A DNA stretch of 64,000 bases. It comes from Phycisphaera sp. (GTDB lineage Bacteria; Planctomycetota; Phycisphaerae; Phycisphaerales; Zrk34). Shown here piece after piece: positions 1-7,036 of the stretch; position 1 is the first letter of the stretch; each line of letters begins with the position of its first letter. Below the pieces are notes generated by a model that ran no database searches, was not told the origin of the DNA, and was given only the letters and a program-made list of their open reading frames with translations. Location of the stretch: positions 89,879 through 153,878 of the forward strand of contig WGMA01000037.1 of NCBI GenBank assembly GCA_016125285.1, in the 5' to 3' direction. Both the position numbers and the translations under genes were made by a program.

Positions 1-1211
1 ACGAGCGGCAGTACGAACTGCTCGCACGCCTGTTCGAGTCCGGCGCGAACCCGCGTCCCGGCTGGTCCATCGACACCAACAACCATCACCTGTTCGGCGG
101 GGCGTACTTCATCGACTTCGTCGGCGGCAACTACGGCTGGCCCGACGGCGACTGGAAGACACGCGAGCAGATCTTCCAGGACCACGCCAACTACCAGATC
201 GGCGTGATGTATTTTCTGACCCACTCGCCGCGCATCCCGCAGGAGTGGCGCGACAAGTTCAATCAGTACGGCCTGCCCAGCGATGAGTACCAGGGCACCG
301 GCGGTTGGACGCATCAGCTTTACATCCGCGAGGGCCGACGCATGGTCGGCGACTACGTCATGACGCAGCACAACTGTCAGAGCACGGTGGTGCCGGACGA
401 TTCGATCGGCCTGGCGTCGTACAACATGGACTCGCACCACTGTCAGATGGGCGTGGTCGACGGACACGTGGCCAACGAAGGTAACGTGGAGATCGGCGTG
501 CGGCCGTACCGCGTCGCGTACCGGGCGATCACGCCGAAGCGCGGCGAGTGTACGAATCTGCTGGTGCCGATGGCGCTGTCGTCGACGCACATCGCGTTCG
601 GCTCGATCCGCATGGAGCCCGTGTTCATGATCCTCAGCCAGTCCGCCGCGACCGCGTCGTGCTTCGCCATCGACGACAGCGTCGACGTGCAGGCGGTGGA
701 CTACTCGAAGCTCCGCGAGCGGTTGATCGCCGACAAGCAGATCATCGATTACACAGGCCCGGTCGCGCGTGCCGGCGGCGGGCCCGGGACGCTCGACGCG
801 AAGAAGCTGCCCGGCGTGGTCGTCGACAACTCCGACGCCAGGCTCACCGGCGACTGGGTGGAAGGCGCCGTGACCTCGCCGCGTGTCGGGCCGACGTATC
901 ACCACGACGACAACAAGGCGAAGGGCGAGAAGACCGCGACGTACACCGCGAAGCTGAAGCCCGGCCGGTACGAGGTGCGTGTGGCGTACCCGGTCAACCC
1001 GAATCGCGCGACGAACGTGCCCGTGACGGTCCGCTACGACGGCGGAGAAAGGACCGTGCTGCTCAACGAGCGGCAGGCGCCGAAGATCGACGGCGCGTTC
1101 GCATCGCTCGGCGTGTTCGCGTTCGGTGGTGACGCGACGGTGGTGATCTCGAACAAGGACACCGATGGCTACGTGATCGTCGACGCGGTGCAGTTTCTCC
1201 CCGCCGAGTAG
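1..1211 (+). CDS. FAD-dependent oxidoreductase, golvesin-like C-terminus (5' end cut by window edge)
   Basis: The frame is open from base 3 of the window to the TAG at 1209-1211, so the N-terminal FAD-binding part lies outside. The visible part aligns by eye along its whole length with the complete paralogue at 3223-5343: both have the block CTNLLVP followed by SSTHIAFGSIRMEP or STTHIAFGSIRMEP, then a Gln-Ser-Ala-Ala-Thr-Ala segment, which in the FAD_oxidored family closes the flavin site. The last ~130 residues form a beta-rich module resembling the golvesin C-terminal domain (YHHD near its start, DGYVIVDAVQF at its end). Substrate unknown; family members are secreted or periplasmic oxidoreductases common in planctomycetes. 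The next gene starts 55 bases downstream on the same strand, which suggests co-transcription. Confidence 0.85.
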   Translation, partial: ERQYELLARLFESGANPRPGWSIDTNNHHLFGGAYFIDFVGGNYGWPDGDWKTREQIFQDHANYQIGVMYFLTHSPRIPQEWRDKFNQYGLPSDEYQGTGGWTHQLYIREGRRMVGDYVMTQHNCQSTVVPDDSIGLASYNMDSHHCQMGVVDGHVANEGNVEIGVRPYRVAYRAITPKRGECTNLLVPMALSSTHIAFGSIRMEPVFMILSQSAATASCFAIDDSVDVQAVDYSKLRERLIADKQIIDYTGPVARAGGGPGTLDAKKLPGVVVDNSDARLTGDWVEGAVTSPRVGPTYHHDDNKAKGEKTATYTAKLKPGRYEVRVAYPVNPNRATNVPVTVRYDGGERTVLLNERQAPKIDGAFASLGVFAFGGDATVVISNKDTDGYVIVDAVQFLPAE

Positions 1212-1266
1212 GCCGCCTATGCTGGGTCACACGCGCCGCACGCCGCGGCGGCATTGGAGCGATGTT

Positions 1267-3117
1267 ATGCGATCCGGCCTGACTGTTGCTTGTGTGATGA
1301 CGCTGCTGTGTTGCCCCGCAACGCGCCCCGCGCTCGCCGACGACGCCGCCTTCCCGCAGACCTTCGACGCGCTGTGGGCCGACGTCGATCCGCGGCGCGA
1401 CCCGCTCGACGTACAGATCGTGCGCGGCTGGGAAGAGCAGGGCGTGGAGATGAACTACGTCGTGTTCACCGTCGGCACGTTCAAGGGCAAGGTGTCGCGC
1501 GTGGCGGGGTATTACGGTTATCCGCGCGGCGCGTCGGCGAACGGCCGCGTGCCCGGCCTCGTGCACATGCACGGCGGGGGCCAGCGCGCGTTCCGGGACG
1601 AGGTGCTCTACTACGCCAACCGTGGCTACGCGTGCCTGTCGGTGAACTGGGGCGGCCGCGAGATGGAAGACCAGAAGGAAGGCGAGCCGAACACCGACTG
1701 GGGCGCCGTCGACCCGACGCAGACCAACGTGCCGGGCTACATCAACTTCGACCAGGGCGAGCGCTACGTCGATCGCGGCGTATCGGCGCGCAACAACAAC
1801 TGGTACCTGCTCACGCTCGCCGGGCGTCGCGGGCTGACGTTCCTCGAGCAGCGCCCGGAGGTCGACCCGGATCGGCTCGGCGTGTACGGACACTCGATGG
1901 GCGGCAACCTCACGGTCTACATCGCGGGCACCGACAGGCGTGTGAAGGTCGCGGCGCCGTCCGTCGGCGGCACGGGCTTCCGGTCGTACACGCGCGACCT
2001 GCTGCCGGCCGGTCAGCGTCCGCAGTGGCTCGGCAAGCGTGTCGACCTCTACCGCGCGACGATGGCGTTCGCGCTCTACGCGCCGCACATCCACGCGCCG
2101 ATCCTCTGGCTCACCGGCGCTAACGATTTCCACGGCCAGATGGACGACATGTACCGCACCGGCGCCCTCGTTCCACGTGACGACGTTCGCTACAGCGTTG
2201 CGCCGCACCTCAACCACCGCTTCACCGCGCCGTTCGCGGTCACGCGTCCGTTGTGGATCGATCAGCATCTCAAGGGTGGCCCCGCGCTGCCGGCCACACC
2301 GGGCGCGTCGCTCGAACTCGACGCGAAGGACGGCGTGCCGCGCCTCGTCGTTCGGCCGGACCCGACGCGCAATCCGGATTTCGTCGAGGTCTACTACTCG
2401 ATCGATCCCGATCCGCAGGCGCGGTTCTGGCGGTCAGCGAGCGTGGCGGGGGGCATCGGTACGTTCGAGGCGAAGTTGCCGATCAGCAGCCTCGAGCGGC
2501 CGCTGTACGCCTATGCGAGCGTCTACTACAAGCTCGACAAGCCCGAGACGCTCTACCGTGGCGAGACCACCGACAAGCTGGCGATGAGTTCGGTGATGCA
2601 GACCGCGTTGCCGGATCAACTGGCCGCGGCCGGCGTAAAGACGACCGCCGTGCGCCCCGATATGCTGGAGGACTTCCGCACCGGCTGGCGCGACTGGTAC
2701 ACGCTCAACGGCGACAACCCGCATTACTGGCAGCACTGGACACGCAAGGTGACCGACCCGCTGTGGCGCGGGCCCGACGGCGCGACGCTCCGCATCACGC
2801 TGCGCAGCGAGCGCGACAACGAACTCGTCGTCGTGCTCAACGAAAACACGTGGCGCGGCTACCGCGGACCGAGCCGCACGTATGTCGCCGTCGCGAAGGT
2901 GGGCGGGGGCGCGACGCGCGCGATCGATCTGAAGCCGAGTGACTTCATCGACGCGAAGTACGGCAAGCCGCTGGAGTCGTGGGCGGAGATCGACGAGCTC
3001 GGTCTGATGGGCCGATACGAGGACGACAAGCACAAGGGCGACGACATGTACGGCGCGAACTGGCAGGGACCACAACCCGCGTTCGAGTCGCTGAGTTGGA
3101 TCAACGCGACTCCCTGA
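1267..3117 (+). CDS. Secreted alpha/beta-hydrolase (acetyl-xylan-esterase or PhoPQ-regulated-like)
   Basis: I place the start at ATG 1267 because GGAG at 1256-1259 sits 7 bases before it and a signal peptide follows directly (hydrophobic core, then a PALA-DD cleavage region); an ATG at 1219 would add 16 polar residues before the signal. The alpha/beta-hydrolase nucleophile elbow GHSMGG lies at about residues 208-213, the candidate acid in GANDFHG near residue 287 and the candidate His in the HLNHRF segment near 314-317. About 250 further residues follow, with a beta-rich C-terminal part resembling carbohydrate-associated modules. It lies between two FAD oxidoreductase paralogues, so a role in esterified polysaccharide breakdown is plausible but is inference; the substrate is not readable. 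Confidence 0.8.
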   Translation: MRSGLTVACVMTLLCCPATRPALADDAAFPQTFDALWADVDPRRDPLDVQIVRGWEEQGVEMNYVVFTVGTFKGKVSRVAGYYGYPRGASANGRVPGLVHMHGGGQRAFRDEVLYYANRGYACLSVNWGGREMEDQKEGEPNTDWGAVDPTQTNVPGYINFDQGERYVDRGVSARNNNWYLLTLAGRRGLTFLEQRPEVDPDRLGVYGHSMGGNLTVYIAGTDRRVKVAAPSVGGTGFRSYTRDLLPAGQRPQWLGKRVDLYRATMAFALYAPHIHAPILWLTGANDFHGQMDDMYRTGALVPRDDVRYSVAPHLNHRFTAPFAVTRPLWIDQHLKGGPALPATPGASLELDAKDGVPRLVVRPDPTRNPDFVEVYYSIDPDPQARFWRSASVAGGIGTFEAKLPISSLERPLYAYASVYYKLDKPETLYRGETTDKLAMSSVMQTALPDQLAAAGVKTTAVRPDMLEDFRTGWRDWYTLNGDNPHYWQHWTRKVTDPLWRGPDGATLRITLRSERDNELVVVLNENTWRGYRGPSRTYVAVAKVGGGATRAIDLKPSDFIDAKYGKPLESWAEIDELGLMGRYEDDKHKGDDMYGANWQGPQPAFESLSWINATP

Positions 3118-3222
3118 CGGGATCGCTGGCGGTGCGGCACGCGTCGGGCAAACAGCACGACGATGACTGACGTACACTAAACAGAACGACGCGCCGAAGG
3201 CGTCGCGAATGGAGATCTCAAT

Positions 3223-5343
3223 ATGGCACGTTGGATGCGGATGGTGATGGTCGCGGCGGTCGTGGCGATCGGGTCGGTGTCGCACGAAGCGGAGGCGGCC
3301 GACGCGGGCGAGTACGACGTGGTGATCTACGGCCCGACGAGCGCGGGCGTCGCCGCGGCCGTGCAGGCCAAGCGGATGGACAAGAGCGTCATCCTCGTCG
3401 GCCCCGACAAGCACCTCGGCGGACTCAGCGCGGGCGGCCTGGGGTGGACCGACAGCGGCAACAAGTCCGTGATCGGCGGCGTGTCGCTCGAGTTCTACAA
3501 GCGCGTCTACAACTACTACGACAAGCCGGAGACGTGGAAGTGGCAGGACCGCAACGCGTACGGCAACCGCGGTCAGGGCACGCCGGCGATGGACGGCAAC
3601 GGGCGATCGATGTGGGTGTTCGAGCCGCACATCGCCGAGCAGGTGTTCGAGGACCTGATCCGCGACAACAAGATCACCGTCGTCCGCGATGAGTGGCTCG
3701 ACCGTCGGCCCGGCAAGGGCGTGGAGATGAAGGACGGCCGCATACAGTCCATCACGATGCTCAGCGGCAAGACGTACCGCGGCAAGCAGTTCATCGACGC
3801 GACGTACGAGGGCGACCTGATGGCGGCCGCGGGGTGCAGCTACACGGTCGGGCGCGAGCCGAACGCGAAGTTCGACGAGACGCTCAACGGCGTGCAGAAG
3901 GGCCACAAGTCGCATCAGTTCCTGCACGACATCAGCGCGTACAAGACGCCCGGCGATCCGTCGAGCGGCCTGCTGCCGCGCGTCTCGCCCGACCCGCCCG
4001 GCGAGCAGAACGCCGGCGACAAGCGCGTCCAGGCGTACTGCTTCCGCATGTGCCTCACACGCGTGCCGGAAAACCGCGTGCCGTTCCCGAAGCCCGACGG
4101 CTACGACCCCGCCCAGTACGAACTGCTGCTGCGTGACCTGCTTGCCGGGTCGCGGCACATCAAGGGCAAGTTCGACATGATCCCCAACGGCAAGACCGAC
4201 ACGAACAATCACGGGTCGTTCTCGACGGACAACATCGGCATGAACTACGACTACCCCGAGGCGTCGTACGAGCGTCGCGCGGAGATCATCGCGGAGCACC
4301 GCACGTATCAGCAGGGCTACTGCTACTTCCTGTCGAACGACCCGCGTGTGCCGCAGGACGTGCGCGACTGGTACGGCGCGTGGGGCCTGGCGAAGGACGA
4401 GTTCACCGACAACGGCAACTGGCCGCACCAGATCTACGTGCGCGAGGCGCGGCGGATGATCGGCGATCTGGTGGTCAACGAGAACCACCTCAAGCACAAG
4501 ATCCCCACGGAGCACTCGATCGGCATGGGGTCGTACAACATGGACTCGCACAACGTGCAGCGCTACGTCGACGAGAACGGCTTCGTGCGCAACGAGGGCG
4601 ACGTGCAGGTCAACCCGGGGGCGCCGTACCCGATCGACTACGGCGCGATCCGCCCGAAGAAGAGCGAGTGCACGAACCTGCTTGTGCCGTGCGCGGTGTC
4701 GACGACGCACATCGCCTTCGGCTCGATCCGCATGGAGCCGGTGTTCATGATTCTCGGTCAGAGCGCGGCGACGGCGTCGTGCATGTCGATCGACGCGGGC
4801 GTGGCGGTGCAGGACCTGCCGTACGACAAGCTGAGCGAGCGGCTGAAGGCGGACGGGCAGGTGCTGGAGTACGCCGGTGGCCGCAGCGCCGCTGCCGGTG
4901 GCGGCGGCGCGAAAGGGCTCTCCGCCAAGAAGCTGGACGGCGTGGTGGTCGACGAGGCCGAAGCGAAGCTGACGGGCAGTTGGGAACTGAGCACGTCGCA
5001 GGGGCCGTTCGTCGAGTCGGGCTATCACCACGACGGCAACGCCAACAAGGGCAAGTCGACGGCGCGGTTCGAGTCGAAGCTGAAGGCGGGGCGGTACGAC
5101 GTCCGTGTGATCTACTCGCCGAACCCCAACCGCGCGACGAATGTCCCGGTGACGGTGATCCACGCCGGGGGATCGGCGACGGTGCAGATCAACGAGCGTA
5201 ACGATCCGACGCTGGACAAGGTCGCGGTGAGCGTCGGCAAGTACGAGTTCGACGGCGATAAGCCCGCGGTGGTGGAGATTTCAAACGCGGGCACGGACGG
5301 CTACGTGATTGTTGATGCGGTGCAGTTTGTGTCGGTCAAGTGA
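3223..5343 (+). CDS. FAD-dependent oxidoreductase with golvesin-like C-terminal domain
   Basis: Full-length 706-residue protein. A signal peptide (about residues 1-25, ending EAEAA-DA) precedes the dinucleotide-binding fold: YDVVIYGPTSAGVAAA at ~31-46, then an acidic-end strand and the LGGLSAGGLGW segment typical of the FAD_oxidored (PF12831-like) family. The middle contains the FGSIRMEP and GQSAATAS blocks near the flavin. Roughly residues 575-706 form a beta module like the golvesin C-terminus, perhaps for carbohydrate or surface binding. GGAG at 3211-3214, 8 bases upstream, supports the ATG at 3223. It is a paralogue of the truncated gene at the window start; the pair flanks an esterase-like gene. 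The oxidised substrate cannot be inferred. Confidence 0.88.
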   Translation: MARWMRMVMVAAVVAIGSVSHEAEAADAGEYDVVIYGPTSAGVAAAVQAKRMDKSVILVGPDKHLGGLSAGGLGWTDSGNKSVIGGVSLEFYKRVYNYYDKPETWKWQDRNAYGNRGQGTPAMDGNGRSMWVFEPHIAEQVFEDLIRDNKITVVRDEWLDRRPGKGVEMKDGRIQSITMLSGKTYRGKQFIDATYEGDLMAAAGCSYTVGREPNAKFDETLNGVQKGHKSHQFLHDISAYKTPGDPSSGLLPRVSPDPPGEQNAGDKRVQAYCFRMCLTRVPENRVPFPKPDGYDPAQYELLLRDLLAGSRHIKGKFDMIPNGKTDTNNHGSFSTDNIGMNYDYPEASYERRAEIIAEHRTYQQGYCYFLSNDPRVPQDVRDWYGAWGLAKDEFTDNGNWPHQIYVREARRMIGDLVVNENHLKHKIPTEHSIGMGSYNMDSHNVQRYVDENGFVRNEGDVQVNPGAPYPIDYGAIRPKKSECTNLLVPCAVSTTHIAFGSIRMEPVFMILGQSAATASCMSIDAGVAVQDLPYDKLSERLKADGQVLEYAGGRSAAAGGGGAKGLSAKKLDGVVVDEAEAKLTGSWELSTSQGPFVESGYHHDGNANKGKSTARFESKLKAGRYDVRVIYSPNPNRATNVPVTVIHAGGSATVQINERNDPTLDKVAVSVGKYEFDGDKPAVVEISNAGTDGYVIVDAVQFVSVK

Positions 5344-5359
5344 TACGCGTCACGGGCGC

Positions 5360-5393
5360 AAAAAAGGAACGCCGACCGTTTCGGGTCGACGTT
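5360..5393 (-). terminator. Rho-independent terminator of the small minus-strand gene
   Basis: On the minus strand a 10-base stem with one mismatch (5384-5393 pairing with 5368-5377, 6-base loop) is followed, after two C residues, by six T residues (complement of the A run at 5360-5365). It lies 63 bases past the stop of the minus-strand gene at 5457-5669. Read on the plus strand, the same hairpin lacks a T run, so it serves the FAD oxidoreductase gene poorly if at all. Confidence 0.7.
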
Positions 5394-5456
5394 CAACTGT
5401 ATCTCCCATCAAGATTCATTCCACGTTGGGGCGGAAGCTACAGGAATCTTGTCTGT

Positions 5457-5669
5457 TTATGCGTGCACGACATGCTTGTGTCGGCCGCGTGTGACGACGG
5501 CGGGCGTCTCGGCGTTGCGGACCCAGAGGTCGCCGCTGCGCGGTCGCGTCGTGAATTGCAGGTGTGTGAGGTACCGCTCCAGCGCGGGCTCGTCGAAGGC
5601 GTTGAGGAACTCGGCGGCGGCGGAGGGGTTGTGCTCGCGGATGTGGTAGATCAGATCGTGCTTGCTCAT
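5457..5669 (-). CDS. Small conserved-looking protein of unknown function (70 aa)
   Basis: A 70-residue protein beginning MSKHDLIYHIREHNPSA. I chose ATG 5669 because an AGAAGG ribosome-binding site lies about 6 bases upstream; a longer frame to 5726 would add an unconvincing Cys-rich start. The N-terminal half looks helical (DLIYHIRE, AAAEFLNAFDEPALERYL) and the C-terminal third is basic. I recall similar short proteins (Asp-Leu-Ile-x-His-Ile-Arg-Glu-x-Asn-Pro-Ser) in Phycisphaerae but cannot name a family. No signal peptide or membrane segment. It stands alone between two plus-strand genes and has its own terminator, which supports a real transcription unit. Confidence 0.6.
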   Translation of the reverse strand: MSKHDLIYHIREHNPSAAAEFLNAFDEPALERYLTHLQFTTRPRSGDLWVRNAETPAVVTRGRHKHVVHA

Positions 5670-5847
5670 GGTCGCCTTCTTTCCGCCGAACACGCTCCGG
5701 CACCCAAGGCATCGGCAAAGGGGCATGCGCCGCTTGAGCGTATAATCCGCGCGGACCTTGCCGTGGGCGTGTCGGGTTGACGCCGCGGCGCCGGTTCGCT
5801 GTCATACCGACTGGCGTGCGGGACGCGGTGCGGTCGCTGGAGTGACG

Positions 5848-6954
5848 ATGGATTCACGCGAAGAACTGGGTATCAAGATCGGTCGTCTGCGGGCGCTGCT
5901 GACGCGGCGTCGGCTCGACGCGGCGGTGCTGCGCAGCCGGGCGAATTTCGCGTGGATCACCGCGGGAGGCCGCGGTTTCGTCAATCAGGCGCAGGCGTCG
6001 GGTGTGGCGGCGATCGTGGTGACGCCGGGCGGCGTTCAACTCGTGTCGAACAACATCGAGGCGGCGCGGCTGGCCGAGGAGGAGATCGGCGACCTGCCGA
6101 TCGACGTAGCGGCGCACGACTGGTGGGACGCAGACGGCGCGGCAGCCATGGTCCGGAAAGTCTCGGGCGGCGAGGCGATCGGCGTAGATATGGGACCCGG
6201 CGGGATTGATATCTCCGCGGACATCGACGCCGCCCGTGCCGAGCTGACGGACGCCGAGGTCGAGCGGTACCGTGAGGACGGCCCCGTGGCCGCGGCGACG
6301 GTCGAGGCGATCGCCCGCCAGATCCGGCCCGGCGTAACCGAGCAGTCGATCGCGGCGATGGTGCAGTATGCGTTCAACGAGCAGGGCTTCCGCGTGGCGG
6401 TGTGCCTGGTCGGGGCGGACGAGCGGATCGACACGCGGCGTCACCCGGTGATGACCGATCGCAAGGTGCGTCAGCGGGCGCTGGTGGTCGCGGTTGCCGA
6501 GCGGCAGGGGCTGTTCACGGCGGTGTCGCGGCTGGTGTGTCTCGGCAAGCTGGACGACCAGATCGCCGCCCGCCATCGTGCCGTCTGCGAGGTGAACGCC
6601 ACGGCGATCGACGCGACCCGCGTCGGTCGACCGATGAACGCGGTGCTGGCGGACATCGTCGCGGAGTATGAGCGGCAGGGGTTCGGCGACGAATGGCGGT
6701 ATCATCATCAGGGAGGCCCGACGGGGTACACCCCGCGTGACCTGATCGTCAACCCGTCGATCGACACGCCGGTCGCACCGCGGCAGGCGTTCGCGTGGAA
6801 CCCGACGATCACGGGCACGAAGTGCGAGGACACGTTCGTGGTCGGCGATGACGAACCGGTCATGCTGTGCGGCCCCGGGGCGGCGTGGCCGGCGATCGTG
6901 GTCGATCGCCCGTGCGGAGCGATCCGGTGTGCGGATATTCTCGTAGTAGACTGA
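5848..6954 (+). CDS. M24 (Xaa-Pro aminopeptidase-like) family protein, probably non-canonical
   Basis: 368 residues from ATG 5848, preceded by GGAG at 5839-5842. The N-terminal ~130 residues resemble the creatinase/prolidase N-domain and the rest a pita-bread M24 domain. In active M24 enzymes two Asp, one His and two Glu hold two metal ions. Here the strand that normally carries the Asp pair reads VVAVAERQGLF (~213-223) with no Asp; the His region is YHHQGGPTGY (~285-294), and the NPTITGTKCEDT block (~318-329) keeps one Glu. The protein therefore has the fold but lacks at least part of the usual metal site. I recall a family with a near-identical NPTITGTKSEDT motif that is routinely annotated as M24 metallopeptidase. 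Cytoplasmic; function uncertain. Confidence 0.75.
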   Translation: MDSREELGIKIGRLRALLTRRRLDAAVLRSRANFAWITAGGRGFVNQAQASGVAAIVVTPGGVQLVSNNIEAARLAEEEIGDLPIDVAAHDWWDADGAAAMVRKVSGGEAIGVDMGPGGIDISADIDAARAELTDAEVERYREDGPVAAATVEAIARQIRPGVTEQSIAAMVQYAFNEQGFRVAVCLVGADERIDTRRHPVMTDRKVRQRALVVAVAERQGLFTAVSRLVCLGKLDDQIAARHRAVCEVNATAIDATRVGRPMNAVLADIVAEYERQGFGDEWRYHHQGGPTGYTPRDLIVNPSIDTPVAPRQAFAWNPTITGTKCEDTFVVGDDEPVMLCGPGAAWPAIVVDRPCGAIRCADILVVD

Positions 6955-7036
6955 TCGTCACGCGCCGGGTGTGCCCGCGCGTCGACGAAGGGACGAGGCA
7001 GAGCGACGGACGCACGCGCGGCGTGCGATCGAAACG

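Noticed and set aside
2434..5163. Long open minus-strand frame (909 codons) antisense to the hydrolase and FAD oxidoreductase genes
   Set aside because: Rich in Arg, Val, His and Asp as expected of the mirror of a GC-rich gene; no domain, no start site, and the plus strand holds clear homologues.
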